DNA of 64,000 nucleotides from Paenibacillus dakarensis (GCF_001373415.1 NZ_CDSE01000057.1:1-64000); one strand, 5' to 3'. Counted from the stretch's first letter, positions 35,046-44,631 are shown. The notes: generated by a model not told the origin, from the sequence alone. Numbers and translations are program-made.

Positions 35046-35243
35046 ATGCAAGGTAAAGTTAAATGGTTCAACGCAGAGAAGGGTTATGGCTTCATCGAGA
35101 CTGAGGATGGCGGCGACGTATTCGTACATTTCTCCGCAATTCAATCCGAAGGCTTCAAGACTCTGGAAGAAGGACAATCCGTAGAGTTCGAAATCGTTGA
35201 AGGTGCCCGCGGACCGCAAGCAGCTAACGTAATCAAATTATAA
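35046..35243 (+). CDS. csp: Cold-shock protein (CspA family)
   Basis: 65 residues, one cold-shock domain: [20 protein letters not shown] carries RNP1 (KGYGFIE) and [10 protein letters not shown] carries RNP2. The length and the ending [13 protein letters not shown] are normal for Csp. It binds single-stranded RNA/DNA and melts secondary structure, aiding translation. A GAAGGG ribosome site lies upstream of the ATG and a strong terminator follows. Confidence 0.96.
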   Translation: MQGKVKWFNAEKGYGFIETEDGGDVFVHFSAIQSEGFKTLEEGQSVEFEIVEGARGPQAANVIKL

Positions 35244-35310
35244 TCATCCCGGCTCAGCCGACCTACATATATGGTTAGATGGTTAACAATTTAAAGATAC
35301 GGGTAGCGAG

Positions 35311-35341
35311 AGACTCCGGTGAAAACCGGGGTCTTTTTTTT
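35311..35341 (+). terminator. Intrinsic terminator after csp
   Basis: AGACTCCGGT (35311-35320), loop GAAA, ACCGGGGTCT (35325-35334), then a run of T. A ten-pair stem with one G-U and a GNRA tetraloop. Confidence 0.93.
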
Positions 35342-35455
35342 GTTTTTTTCTAAAAAAGTTAGTCCATTTTTCCCACTTTTTATATCGAAAATCCATTTCT
35401 GTAATATTCCTCACTAAAGCGCCTACATGCTTGCTAACTTACACAAAATCGTCTT

Positions 35456-35484
35456 TTTACACAGCCCTTACAAAGTGTTATAAT
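35456..35484 (+). promoter_or_regulatory. Sigma-A promoter of hpf
   Basis: TTTACA (35456-35461), exact 17-nt spacer, perfect TATAAT (35479-35484), 24 nt before the hpf start, so the leader is short. No SigB/SigH-type site was recognised, though hpf is often stress-induced. Confidence 0.82.
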
Positions 35485-35508
35485 GAAGGTGCAAAGGAGG
35501 AGTGCCCT

Positions 35509-36066
35509 ATGCAATTCAGCATTCGAGGTCAACAAATTGAAGTGACCGAGGCTTTGAAAGACTACGTTGACAAGAAGCTCAGCAGACTTGAGAAGTATTT
35601 TGAAGCACCCCCCACCTCAGAAGGCTACGTAACATTAAGTGTTATCCGAGGCTTGCATACGGTGGAAGTGACGATCCCACTACAAGGAGTAGTGCTTCGC
35701 GCGGAAGACAGAAGCGATGATATGTATGCTTCGATTGATGCTGTTGTGGACAAGTTAGAACGTCAGATCCGCAAGCATAAGACGAAGCTTAATCGCAAGT
35801 TCCGCCAGGTTGGCAGTCATAAGACTGTGTTTGTAGAGGAAGGTACCCCAACAGGTGCTGCATCCGGCGAACAGTACGATGAAGATGATTTGGAAGTTGT
35901 ACGTACTAAGCGTTTCGCTATGAAACCTATGGACGTGGAAGAGGCCATTTTGCAAATGAATATGGTCGGTCATGATTTCTTCGTATTTACTAACATTGAA
36001 TCTCAAGAAGTGAATGTAGTTTACAAGCGTGATGACGGAAAGTATGGCTTGATTGAACGGGATTAG
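35509..36066 (+). CDS. hpf: Ribosome hibernation promoting factor, long form
   Basis: 185 residues. The N-terminal HPF/RaiA domain (MQFSIRGQQIEVTEALKDYV then DKKLSRLEKYF) is followed by a linker and the C-terminal dimerisation domain (KRFAMKPMDVEEAILQMNMV, VVYKRDDGKYGLIE). Long HPF joins two 70S ribosomes into inactive 100S dimers in stationary phase. ATG 35509 follows AAAGGAGGAG. Placement just before secA is the conserved Bacillus order yvyD-secA-prfB. Confidence 0.96.
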   Translation: MQFSIRGQQIEVTEALKDYVDKKLSRLEKYFEAPPTSEGYVTLSVIRGLHTVEVTIPLQGVVLRAEDRSDDMYASIDAVVDKLERQIRKHKTKLNRKFRQVGSHKTVFVEEGTPTGAASGEQYDEDDLEVVRTKRFAMKPMDVEEAILQMNMVGHDFFVFTNIESQEVNVVYKRDDGKYGLIERD

Positions 36067-36144
36067 GCTCCCGAAGCTTTTGCACAAAAAGAATGCTGTA
36101 CACGCAAGATCCGGATTTACGGCTTAACCTGAAATGTTGAAGAC

Positions 36145-36177
36145 GAGCCTTCACCCGTGAACAGCGGGGGAAGGCTC
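36145..36177 (+). terminator. Hairpin between hpf and secA
   Basis: GAGCCTTC (36145-36152) pairs with GAAGGCTC (36170-36177), extended by CCC/GGG. The T-tract is poor (TTATATATAT), so termination may be incomplete. The rest of the gap to 36391 shows a further small GATGCC/GGCATC inverted repeat and no gene. Confidence 0.6.
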
Positions 36178-36391
36178 TTATATATATAAGAAGAGATGCC
36201 TCAATGTGTTGCGGCATCCCCTACAAACTGTTACAATTTATGCAAACACACTGTCAGAGGAATTAATTTCTTCTTGCTCGGCAAGAATGAAAGTTTTTCA
36301 TTTGATTTCAATGAATCGATTTCATCATTTCAACCCTTTGGCATTTAATGAAGTTGATTCTATCATCTGTTTTGCACGAAAGGGGTTAACC

Positions 36392-38899
36392 ATGCTAGGA
36401 CTTGTCAAAAAGATCTTCGGCGACACCAACGAGCGCGATGTCAAACGTCTGATGAAGACGGTCGATGTAATTAACAAATTAGAACCACAATTCGAGGCGC
36501 TCTCGGATGAACAGCTGAAGGCGAAAACCGAAGAATTCCGTGCGCGGATCGAAAAAGGTGAAACGCTGGATGAAATACTTCCTGAAGCGTTTGCGACAGT
36601 TCGTGAAACCTCCAAACGGACACTCGGCAAGCGTCACTATGACGTGCAGCTGGTAGGAGGGATGGCCCTCCATGAAGGCAGAATTGCAGAGATGAAGACG
36701 GGTGAAGGTAAGACGCTTGTAGGAACCCTGCCTGTTTATTTAAACGCGCTTCTTGGCAAGGGTGTTCATGTCGTTACGGTCAATGACTATTTGGCAACAC
36801 GTGACAGCGAAGAAATGGCGCAAATATATAATTTCCTGGGCATGACCGTTGGAGTTAACTTGAGCGGTATGGACCATGCACATAAGCAGGAAGCATATGC
36901 ATGTGATATCACGTACGGAACGAACAACGAGTTCGGCTTCGATTACCTGCGTGATAATATGGTGCTGTATAAAGAGCAAATGGTACAGCGTCCGCTTTAT
37001 TTTTGTATCATTGACGAGGTGGATTCGATCCTGGTCGATGAAGCTCGTACACCACTCATTATTTCGGGACAAGCCCAGAAATCCACGGAGCTGTATTATT
37101 TAGCTGACCGTTTCGTTAAGCGTCTGGTACCGGAAGAAGATTTCACGGTAGATATTAAGGTCAAAGCCGTTTCTCTGACCGAGAAGGGTGTAGCTAAGGC
37201 AGAACGCGCCTTCGGAATTGATAACCTGTATGACCATAATCATGTTACGCTCAATCACCATGTGGTTCAAGCACTGAAAGCGAACGTGATCATGCGTCGT
37301 GACGTTGATTATGTGGTAACGGAAGACGAAGTTGTGATCGTTGACGAATTTACAGGTCGTCTGATGGCCGGACGCCGTTACAGCGATGGCCTGCACCAAG
37401 CGATTGAGGCAAAGGAAGGCATCGAGGTACAGAATGAGAGCATGACACTTGCGACCATTACGTTCCAGAACTACTTCCGTATGTACCGCAAGCTGGCTGG
37501 CATGACAGGTACGGCGAAGACGGAAGAAGAGGAATTCAAGAAAATCTATGGTCTTGAAGTGCTTCAGGTTCCTACGAACAAGCCGAATCAGCGGATCGAT
37601 ATGCCGGATGTCGTCTACAAGAGCGAAGAGGGTAAATTTAAAGCTGTTGTGGAAGAGATTGTAGCACGTCACAAGAAGAATCAGCCGGTTCTGGTTGGTA
37701 CCGTATCAATCGAGAACTCGGAGCGCTTGTCAGACATGCTGAAGCGCAAAGGCGTGCAGCACAAGGTTCTGAATGCCAAGTACCATGCTGAAGAGGCGGA
37801 GATCATCTCCCGCGCTGGTCAGCCAGGTTCCGTAACGATTGCTACGAACATGGCAGGACGCGGTACTGACATCCTGCTTGGCGAAGGTGTACAAGAGATC
37901 GGCGGGCTCCATATCATCGGTACAGAGCGCCACGAATCACGCCGGATTGATAATCAGCTTCGCGGTCGTGCCGGCCGTCAGGGTGACCCGGGTTCAACCC
38001 AGTTCTACCTGTCTCTTGGAGACGAGCTGATGAAGCGTTTTGGTACAGACAATGTAATGAATATGATGGAACGCCTCGGCTTCGAGGAAGACCAGCCAAT
38101 TGAGAGCAAGATGATTACCCGTGCTGTAGAATCTGCGCAGAAGCGTGTTGAAGGCAATAACTTTGATGTGCGTAAAGTCGTTCTTCAATATGATGACGTA
38201 ATGAACCAGCAGCGTGAGATTATTTATAAGCAGCGCCGCGAAATTCTGGAATCCGAAGATATCAAGCAGATCGTTCTTGATATGATCAAGCCAGTCATTG
38301 AGCGTGTCGTTGCGGCACACTGCAGTGATGATATTCCAGAGAACTGGGAGCTGCAGGAGGTTGCGGATTACGTCAACACCAAGCTTCTTGATGAAGGGGC
38401 TGTAACGCGCGACGAGCTGTGGGGCAAGGAAGCTGACGAAATTACCGAACACCTCTTTGAGCGTGTATTGCAGAAGTACAAGGAGCGCGAGGAATCCATC
38501 GGCGAAGAGCTGGTGCGTGAGTTCGAGAAGGTTATCGTGCTGCGTTCCGTTGACAGTAAATGGATGGATCATATCGATGCGATGGATCAGCTTCGCCAGG
38601 GTATTCATCTCCGTGCTTACGGCGGTACCGATCCGCTTCGTGAATATCAGTTTGAAGGCTTCGAAATGTTCCATGCGATGATCGCTTCGATCCAGGAAGA
38701 AGTAGCAAACTATATTATGAAGGCACATATCGAGACCAACCAGGAGCGCCAGGCTGTTGTAGAAGAGAGCAAGGTATCTACGAATGGTGAGCCTGCAGAG
38801 AAGCGTCCTGTTCAGGTTGACCAGCAGATCGGACGCAACGATCCTTGTCCTTGCGGCAGCGGCAAGAAGTACAAGCATTGCCACGGACAGAACGCTTAA
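36392..38899 (+). CDS. secA: Preprotein translocase ATPase SecA
   Basis: 835 residues, full length. [20 protein letters not shown] at the start; Walker [21 protein letters not shown] near 100; [19 protein letters not shown] (Walker B); [14 protein letters not shown] and the arginine-finger region [18 protein letters not shown] in the second motor domain; and a C-terminal zinc motif [12 protein letters not shown] that binds SecB-like partners or lipids. It drives protein export through SecYEG. ATG 36392 follows AAAGGGG; longer in-frame starts have no homology. Confidence 0.98.
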   Translation: MLGLVKKIFGDTNERDVKRLMKTVDVINKLEPQFEALSDEQLKAKTEEFRARIEKGETLDEILPEAFATVRETSKRTLGKRHYDVQLVGGMALHEGRIAEMKTGEGKTLVGTLPVYLNALLGKGVHVVTVNDYLATRDSEEMAQIYNFLGMTVGVNLSGMDHAHKQEAYACDITYGTNNEFGFDYLRDNMVLYKEQMVQRPLYFCIIDEVDSILVDEARTPLIISGQAQKSTELYYLADRFVKRLVPEEDFTVDIKVKAVSLTEKGVAKAERAFGIDNLYDHNHVTLNHHVVQALKANVIMRRDVDYVVTEDEVVIVDEFTGRLMAGRRYSDGLHQAIEAKEGIEVQNESMTLATITFQNYFRMYRKLAGMTGTAKTEEEEFKKIYGLEVLQVPTNKPNQRIDMPDVVYKSEEGKFKAVVEEIVARHKKNQPVLVGTVSIENSERLSDMLKRKGVQHKVLNAKYHAEEAEIISRAGQPGSVTIATNMAGRGTDILLGEGVQEIGGLHIIGTERHESRRIDNQLRGRAGRQGDPGSTQFYLSLGDELMKRFGTDNVMNMMERLGFEEDQPIESKMITRAVESAQKRVEGNNFDVRKVVLQYDDVMNQQREIIYKQRREILESEDIKQIVLDMIKPVIERVVAAHCSDDIPENWELQEVADYVNTKLLDEGAVTRDELWGKEADEITEHLFERVLQKYKEREESIGEELVREFEKVIVLRSVDSKWMDHIDAMDQLRQGIHLRAYGGTDPLREYQFEGFEMFHAMIASIQEEVANYIMKAHIETNQERQAVVEESKVSTNGEPAEKRPVQVDQQIGRNDPCPCGSGKKYKHCHGQNA

Positions 38900-38972
38900 T
38901 ATACAGATGAATAGTCCTACCGTATTGCTGTAAGAGCGATACATTCACAGACTCCCTTGAGAGAGTAACGGG

Positions 38973-39011
38973 GGAACATCGGGATGGCTTCTAATAGTCC
39001 CCCGGTGTTCC
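38973..39011 (+). terminator. Hairpin after secA
   Basis: GGAACATCGGG (38973-38983) pairs with CCCGGTGTTCC (39001-39011) with a U-G pair, followed by TTCT. It may terminate secA or insulate prfB. The remaining 38900-39232 gap has a TATAAT at about 39190 ahead of prfB but no clear -35, and no gene. Confidence 0.5.
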
Positions 39012-39232
39012 TTCTGTGCACCCTTAAGGGAGTTGTTGTGAAGAAACAGGCAAATACGTGTTACGATAGGGCGCTTCAGATGAATGCGACTTAAACAGCG
39101 GGTGGATCCCCGAATCCATCCCCTTCTTTATTTTAATTGTGAAAATTTTTGCCAATATGCCCTTGAGAACCTCATTTTAGGTATGATGGGTATAATGAAC
39201 ATATATGTAGGGAAAAGAAAGGAAGAGGTATC

Positions 39233-40343
39233 ATGATCGATCCAAGTGTGAAGCAGGACCTGCGCGAAATCAGCAGGAAATTAACCAATCTTAGGGGGTC
39301 TCTTTGACTTAGATCTTAAGCATGAGCAGATTGCGAACTTCGAAGAGAAGATGTCTGCTCCGGATTTTTGGGATGATAACGAAAAAGCGCAAAGTCTCAT
39401 TGCAGAGATGAATGCAGTGAAATCGGGCGTTGATCAATATGAGAAGCTGCAGCAGGATTTTGACGATGCGGTCGTGATGATTGAGCTTGCGGATGAAGAG
39501 GGAGATGAGTCCCTTGGTGATGAGATGGGCGAGTCCATCCGTGATATCGCAAAACGTGTGGAAGAATTCGAGCTGCAGCAGCTCCTCAACCAGCCGTATG
39601 ACAAACTTAATGCGATTCTGGAGCTTCATCCGGGTGCTGGCGGAACCGAGTCCCAGGACTGGGGGCAAATGCTGCTTCGGATGTACACCCGCTGGGCTGA
39701 GAAGCGCGGCTTTAAGGTCGAGACACTTGACTATCTGCCAGGGGATGAAGCAGGGATCAAGAGCGTGACACTGCTTATTAAAGGATTCAATGCTTACGGT
39801 TATTTAAAAGCAGAGAAAGGCGTGCACCGACTTGTTCGTATCTCACCTTTTGATTCGTCAGGTCGTCGTCACACGTCCTTCGTATCCTGCGATGTCGTTC
39901 CGGAAATTACGGATGATGTGGATGTAGAAATTCGTACAGAAGATCTGAAGATTGATACCTACCGTGCCAGCGGCGCGGGCGGACAGCATATTAATACCAC
40001 GGATTCTGCGGTGCGGATTACGCACATTCCAACAGGTGTGGTCGTTACCTGCCAGAATGAGCGCTCCCAGATTAAGAACCGTGAGCAGGCGATGACTATG
40101 CTTCGTTCGAAACTCTATGAGCGCAAGATTGAGGAGCAGCAGAAGGAGCTGGATGAAATTCGCGGTGAGCAATCCGATATTGCCTGGGGCAGCCAGATTC
40201 GTTCTTATGTTTTTCATCCGTACAGCATGGTCAAAGACCACCGGACCCAGGTGGAGACGGGTAACGTCGGTGCCGTTATGGACGGGGATATAGACGGATT
40301 CATCGATGGATACCTGCGCAGCCAGATGAAGCAGGATGCCTAA
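39233..40343 (+). CDS. prfB: Peptide chain release factor 2, with programmed +1 frameshift
   Basis: Translation begins at ATG 39233 ([20 protein letters not shown] then RGSL) and meets an in-frame TGA at 39305-39307. Reading shifts +1 to continue [20 protein letters not shown]. The joined protein has about 369 residues, the usual RF2 length. The stop-codon recognition tripeptide SPF lies near residue 205 and the catalytic GGQ near 250 ([15 protein letters not shown]). RF2 releases chains at UGA and UAA and autoregulates through the UGA. GGAAGAGG precedes the start. It follows secA as in Bacillus. Confidence 0.97.
39293..39308 (+). promoter_or_regulatory. prfB programmed frameshift signal
   Basis: AGGGGG acts as the internal Shine-Dalgarno-like stimulator three bases before the slippery CTT-TGA-C. 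This is the universal RF2 arrangement; low RF2 lets ribosomes slip from CUU to UUU. Confidence 0.95.
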
Positions 40344-40366
40344 GCAAGAGGAGAATATAAACTAGC

Positions 40367-41251
40367 ATGAGCCAAACACCAAATACCAAACGAAGAGAAC
40401 CGCTCATCCCGGTGAACGGACCTGTCCGCAGACTGGTCGATATGCTGTTTATCATCGTGGGTTCATTTCTTATGGCAATATCATTTAATATGTTTTTCGT
40501 TCCGAACCAGATCGCATCCGGAGGAGTGTCAGGGATATCCGTATTAGTGGAGTCATGGCTCGGGATTGAGCCCGCTTATACACAGTGGATGCTGAACATT
40601 CCGTTGTTTGTATTTGGGTTCCTGCTCCTTGGACGGAATTATGGAATAAGATCTTTGCTGGGCAGCATCATTCTGCCGTTGTTCGTATACTTAACGAGCG
40701 ACTGGATCGTTCCGACCACGAACATGCTTCTCGCCGCGATCTTTGGAGGCATTGGCGTAGGTGTCGGAATGGGGATTGTGTATCGGGGACGAGGCTCCAC
40801 AGGGGGACTTACGATCCTGGCCCAGATAGTACAAAAATACAGCGGACTGAGCTTTTCCTTATGTGTCGTGCTGCTTGATGCACTGGTGATCACCTCGGCT
40901 GCATTGGTGCTGACATTAGAGCAGGCGCTTTATGCGCTGATCGGACTGTACGTTACAGGCAAGGTGATTGACGCGATCGAGCTTGGCTTTAATTTTACAA
41001 AGGTGGCTTATATCATCTCGGATGAAACCGAGTCGATCTCGAATGCCATTCTGAAAGACCTGGATCGTGGTCTGACCAAATTGAACGGTCAAGGCGGTTA
41101 TACCGGAGAAGATCGTACAGTGCTCATGGTGGTTGTAGGCAATAGCGAAATCCAGCGATTAAAGGCCGTGGTGCAGAACGTCGATCCAAAAGCTTTTGTC
41201 ATCATTAGCAACGCGCATGAGGTGCTTGGCGAGGGCTTCCAGAAGGCCTAA
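40367..41251 (+). CDS. yitT: YitT family membrane protein (DUF161/DUF2179)
   Basis: 294 residues. Five or six membrane helices in the first 200 residues (LVDMLFIIVGSFLMAISFNM, FVPNQIASGGVSGISVLVES, GGIGVGVGMGIVYRGRGSTG) and a C-terminal cytoplasmic DUF2179 domain (VAYIISDETESISNAILKDL, DRGLTKLNGQGGYTGEDRTV). Biochemical function is unknown; some homologues affect spore or stress traits. AGAGGAG precedes the ATG, 23 nt after prfB, so it is probably co-transcribed. A strong terminator follows. Confidence 0.93.
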   Translation: MSQTPNTKRREPLIPVNGPVRRLVDMLFIIVGSFLMAISFNMFFVPNQIASGGVSGISVLVESWLGIEPAYTQWMLNIPLFVFGFLLLGRNYGIRSLLGSIILPLFVYLTSDWIVPTTNMLLAAIFGGIGVGVGMGIVYRGRGSTGGLTILAQIVQKYSGLSFSLCVVLLDALVITSAALVLTLEQALYALIGLYVTGKVIDAIELGFNFTKVAYIISDETESISNAILKDLDRGLTKLNGQGGYTGEDRTVLMVVVGNSEIQRLKAVVQNVDPKAFVIISNAHEVLGEGFQKA

Positions 41252-41303
41252 AGCGTCGGCTTCAAATACGAAAATATTCATAGAACATTTACAGAAAAAC
41301 GGG

Positions 41304-41338
41304 CCGGACAAGGATTTATCCTTGTCTGGTTTTTTTTA
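41304..41338 (+). terminator. Intrinsic terminator after yitT
   Basis: CCGGACAAGGA (41304-41314), loop TTTA, TCCTTGTCTGG (41319-41329), then TTTTTTTT. Eleven-pair stem with one G-U. Confidence 0.95.
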
Positions 41339-41413
41339 TATCTACTTATGGAATTCCTCTTTTATTTTTGCTAGTTACAGCTATAATGAGAACTAATCTA
41401 TGGGGGTGTGAGT

Positions 41414-41983
41414 ATGGGAGTGGAGGAAATATACGGAGATTTGCCTGTGCTGGAAACGGAACGGCTCATTCTGAGGAAGATCACCATGGATGATGCCGAG
41501 GACATGTTCCTTTATGCGTCGGATGATGAAGTATCCAGATTCGTGCCTTGGGAGACACACCGAACCATTGAAAATACTCTCGGCTACATTAGCTTCGTAG
41601 TGGAGAGATATGAGAACAAGACAATAGCGCCATGGGGGATCGAGTACAAGGAAAATGGCCGGATGATTGGAACCGTAGACTTTGTATTCTGGAAGCCCGA
41701 GCATCAGGTGGCGGAGCTGGGTTATGTTCTTGGTAAGGATTACTGGGGAAAAGGGATCATTACCGAAGCGGCAGCCGAATTATTACGCTTTGCCTTCACC
41801 AAAATGGACCTCGTGCGAATCCAAGCAAGATGCATAGCAGATAACACAGGCTCTTCAAGAGTGATGGAAAAGATCGGCATGACATACGAGGGCACCCAGC
41901 GCAAAGCCGAGAAGGTGAAGGGAACCCACCGAGACTTCAAATGGTACGCCATCCTGAAAGAGGATTACGAGCAGCGATTTTAG
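41414..41983 (+). CDS. RimJ/RimL-type GNAT acetyltransferase
   Basis: 189 residues with the RimJ/RimL opening LETERLILRKITMDDAEDMF, the VDFVFWKPEHQVAELGYVLG strand and acetyl-CoA site KDYWGKGIITEAAAELLRFA, ending IADNTGSSRVMEKIGMTYEG. Members acetylate ribosomal-protein N-termini, amino acids or antibiotics; the substrate here is unknown. ATG 41414 follows GGGGGTG; GTG 41408 is an alternative. Monocistronic between a terminator and the repeat element. Confidence 0.88.
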   Translation: MGVEEIYGDLPVLETERLILRKITMDDAEDMFLYASDDEVSRFVPWETHRTIENTLGYISFVVERYENKTIAPWGIEYKENGRMIGTVDFVFWKPEHQVAELGYVLGKDYWGKGIITEAAAELLRFAFTKMDLVRIQARCIADNTGSSRVMEKIGMTYEGTQRKAEKVKGTHRDFKWYAILKEDYEQRF

Positions 41984-42025
41984 GATGAATGTAGCTGAAC
42001 GCTGCATTGATTAAGCTGAGTACCT

Positions 42026-42162
42026 GCTACAACGGAGAAGACGGAATTATTCTGAAGAAGCGAAGCGGCGCCTTTGTCCCCGGATTTCAACATATGATAT
42101 AAATTCAAAGGAAATCCGGGGGCAAGAGCGATCGTAAGAATAATCCGTATTCGTAGTGATGC
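42026..42162 (+). repeat. Structured intergenic repeat, copy A (before argC)
   Basis: 137-bp element with a second diverged copy at 47915-48055. The outer arms are GACGGAATTATTCT (42040-42053) and AGAATAATCCGT (42137-42148). The inner arms are TTGTCCCCGGATTTC (42074-42088) and GAAATCCGGGGGCAA (42111-42125). Where the two copies differ in an arm, the opposite arm often differs to keep pairing. It starts 43 nt after the upstream stop and lies upstream of the predicted argC promoter. Confidence 0.82.
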
Positions 42163-42190
42163 AACACTAATGCAACACTAATGCAACACT
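42159..42190 (+). repeat. Three tandem 11-bp repeats
   Basis: ATGCAACACTA occurs at 42159-42169 and 42170-42180, with ATGCAACACT at 42181-42190, directly abutting the structured element. Copy B of the element has only one degenerate start of this unit (GATGCTAAAACTAAG), so the expansion is local. Confidence 0.85.
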
Positions 42191-42220
42191 GAGGCTGCCT
42201 TGACGATGAGCCCATTTTTA

Positions 42221-42269
42221 TATGAATAGCAAGATTTGTATTGTATTAATATGAATACGGACGTATAAT
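42221..42269 (+). promoter_or_regulatory. argC promoter with candidate ArgR boxes
   Basis: TTGTAT (42241-42246), 17-nt spacer, perfect TATAAT (42264-42269). TATGAATA occurs at 42221-42228 and again at 42250-42257 inside the spacer, resembling the TGAAT half of ARG boxes. ArgR (AhrC) with arginine would block polymerase here. Operator identity is inferred from the motif. Confidence 0.62.
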
Positions 42270-42333
42270 AATACATATTTATGAGACGGATAAGAAAATC
42301 ATACCAGCACAGGTGGGAGAGAGGGATCGATCG

Positions 42334-43389
42334 ATGACAGAACAGAAGAAATTAAGAGCCGCGATTGTCGGTTCAACCGGCTATGGAGGGGTGGAGCTAA
42401 TCCGATTGCTTGCGCATCACCCGCAAGTGGAGATTACATCGGTGATCTCCTCATCCAGTGCAGGCGTACCCATTTCGGACGGATTCCCGCATTTGACCGG
42501 CATCGTAGAGCGGAACCTGGACGGTGTTGTACCCGCTGAAATCGCGGAACGGGCAGATGTCGTGTTTACGGCCACACCATCAGGCGTAAGCGGCAAGTTG
42601 GTGCCGCAGCTGCTCGAGGCAGGCTTGAAGGTCATCGATCTATCCGGCGATTTTCGAATCAAGGACGGCAGCGTGTATGAAGAATGGTATAAGCACGAAG
42701 CTCCGGACCAAGACGTACTTGCACAGGCCGTATACGGCTTATGCGAAGTATTTGGTGAAGAAGCAGCAGACGTGAACTTCATTTCCAACCCGGGCTGCTA
42801 TCCTACAGCTACACTGCTTGGCCTGATCCCGGCGATCAGCGCCGGCTGGATTGATCCGGCGAGCTTGATTATCGATGCCAAGTCGGGCGTATCCGGAGCG
42901 GGCCGCGGCGTGAATCAGGGATTTCACTATCCGGAAATCAACGAGAATTTTAGAGCATACAAGATCAATAAACATCAGCATATTCCCGAGATTGAGCAGG
43001 TACTGAGTGAAGTTGCGGGCGAGAAAGTGACCGTGACCTTCACAACCCACCTCGCTCCCATGACAAGAGGAATCATGAGTACGATGTACGCCTCCCTACT
43101 GGGCGCATATACTGAGGAGGATTTTGTGGAGCTGTATCGTCAGTATTACAAAGGCCGCCGGTTTGTACGTATTCGGGATCGCGGTATCTGGCCAGCGACC
43201 AAAGAAGTAAGCGGCTCGAACTTTTGCGATATCGGCTTTGCGGTGGATTCCCGGACGGGAAGAGTTACCTTTGTTTCCGTAATAGATAATGTGGTGAAGG
43301 GCGCTGCAGGTCAGGCGATCCAAAACCTGAATTTAATGATGGGATGGGAGGAGAGTCTCGGACTTACGTTTACACCTGTGTATCCGTAA
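42334..43389 (+). CDS. argC: N-acetyl-gamma-glutamyl-phosphate reductase
   Basis: 351 residues; NADP site AIVGSTGYGGVELIRLLAHH, catalytic Cys155 in SNPGCYPTATLLGLIPA, and the closing GAAGQAIQNLNLMMGW. It reduces N-acetylglutamyl phosphate to the semialdehyde, third step of arginine synthesis. ATG 42334 follows GAGAGGGA; GTG 42313 would add seven unsupported residues. First gene of argCJBDF; the upstream region carries the candidate ArgR-controlled promoter. Confidence 0.97.
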   Translation: MTEQKKLRAAIVGSTGYGGVELIRLLAHHPQVEITSVISSSSAGVPISDGFPHLTGIVERNLDGVVPAEIAERADVVFTATPSGVSGKLVPQLLEAGLKVIDLSGDFRIKDGSVYEEWYKHEAPDQDVLAQAVYGLCEVFGEEAADVNFISNPGCYPTATLLGLIPAISAGWIDPASLIIDAKSGVSGAGRGVNQGFHYPEINENFRAYKINKHQHIPEIEQVLSEVAGEKVTVTFTTHLAPMTRGIMSTMYASLLGAYTEEDFVELYRQYYKGRRFVRIRDRGIWPATKEVSGSNFCDIGFAVDSRTGRVTFVSVIDNVVKGAAGQAIQNLNLMMGWEESLGLTFTPVYP

Positions 43390-43404
43390 GAATGGGAGAG
43401 CCAT

Positions 43405-44631
43405 ATGGAAGAACATTTATATACCATCGTAGACGGGGGAACCATTGTTTCACCGAAGGGGTTTCAGGCAGGAGGCCTGCACTGCGGGCTGAAGAAGACG
43501 GATCGCAACGATCTGGGCGTCATTGTATGTGATGTGCCTGCGGTTGCCGCGGCTGTCTATACAACGAATGTATTCCAGGCAGCGCCGCTGAAGGTAACGC
43601 GGGAGAGCCTCCATAACGGGAAGCTTCGGGCTGTGGTTGTGAACAGCGGGAACGCCAATGCATGTACAGGCAAACAAGGAGAAGCGGATGCATATACGAT
43701 GCGTTCGCAGACGGCGGCTCAGTTCGGCATTGCAGAAGAGGATGTAGCCGTGGCTTCCACAGGCGTTATTGGCGAGCTGCTCAAAATGGACCGGGTACAG
43801 TCCGGAATCGCCGGACTCCCATCCCGGATTAATGGAGAGAAGGCGGGTGCGGAATCGTTTAGCCAGGCAATTTTGACAACAGACCTCGTTAAAAAAGAAG
43901 CCTGCGTCACCGTTAACGTAGACGGCCATGAGGTTACGATTGCAGGTGCTGCCAAAGGCTCGGGGATGATTCATCCGAATATGGCGACCATGCTGGGGTT
44001 CATGACAACCGATGCGGTCATCGGGCAGGAAGCGCTGCAGGTTCTGCTGCGGGGCACGACCGATCTGACGTTCAACATGATTACAGTCGATGGGGATACA
44101 AGCACGAATGATATGCTGATCGCTATGGCTAGCGGACTTGCTGGTAATGAGGAGCTGACGCCAGCGCATCCGGACTGGAAGGCTTTTGCGGAAGGATTTG
44201 AGTATGTGTGCCGTATGCTTGCCATTGCAATTGCAAGAGACGGCGAGGGAGCAGCGCACTTGATTGAGGTCCATGTTCAAGGCGCGGAATGTAATGACGA
44301 TGCACAGGCGATCGCGAAGACAATTATCGGATCCAGCCTGGTGAAGTCGGCGGTATTCGGCGCAGATGCGAACTGGGGGCGGATTATTGCAGCCGTCGGT
44401 CGTGCAGGCCGTCCGGTGAACCCGGACACGGTGGATATTTCGATTGGGCCGATTCAGGTGCTGGAGCAGTCCAGCCCGGTAGCTTTTGACGAGGATGCGG
44501 CGCTTGCATACCTGCAGGGCGATACCGTACACATTGATGTAAATCTGCATAACGGCACAGGCAGTGCGACAGCATGGGGCTGTGATTTGACATATGATTA
44601 CGTTCGAATTAATGCGGCTTACCGGACATAA
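43405..44631 (+). CDS. argJ: Bifunctional ornithine acetyltransferase / N-acetylglutamate synthase
   Basis: 408 residues; the self-cleavage site is in GSGMIHPNMATMLGFM, where Thr195 becomes the N-terminal nucleophile of the beta chain. FSQAILTTDLVKK and MITVDGDTSTNDM are conserved substrate blocks. It recycles the acetyl group from N-acetylornithine to glutamate and can also use acetyl-CoA in bifunctional forms, which explains the absence of argE or argA here. GGGAG precedes the ATG, 15 nt after argC. Confidence 0.97.
   Translation: MEEHLYTIVDGGTIVSPKGFQAGGLHCGLKKTDRNDLGVIVCDVPAVAAAVYTTNVFQAAPLKVTRESLHNGKLRAVVVNSGNANACTGKQGEADAYTMRSQTAAQFGIAEEDVAVASTGVIGELLKMDRVQSGIAGLPSRINGEKAGAESFSQAILTTDLVKKEACVTVNVDGHEVTIAGAAKGSGMIHPNMATMLGFMTTDAVIGQEALQVLLRGTTDLTFNMITVDGDTSTNDMLIAMASGLAGNEELTPAHPDWKAFAEGFEYVCRMLAIAIARDGEGAAHLIEVHVQGAECNDDAQAIAKTIIGSSLVKSAVFGADANWGRIIAAVGRAGRPVNPDTVDISIGPIQVLEQSSPVAFDEDAALAYLQGDTVHIDVNLHNGTGSATAWGCDLTYDYVRINAAYRT

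Noticed and set aside
37994..38944. 316-codon minus-strand frame inside secA
   Set aside because: Antisense to the secA 3' half; hydrophobic stretches arise from complementing acidic helices.
38900..39232. Small gene or ncRNA between secA and prfB
   Set aside because: Only a hairpin after secA and a -10-like TATAAT are visible; no open frame with a ribosome site.
42159..42190. Short CRISPR-like array
   Set aside because: The repeat unit is 11 bp and directly contiguous, with no spacers and no cas genes.
42026..42333. T-box or arginine riboswitch leader before argC
   Set aside because: No T-box TGGNACC sequence or terminator/antiterminator pair seen, and the structured element is upstream of the predicted promoter.
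43450..44550. 366-codon minus-strand frame inside argJ
   Set aside because: Antisense shadow of argJ with His/Arg/Cys-rich nonsense composition.
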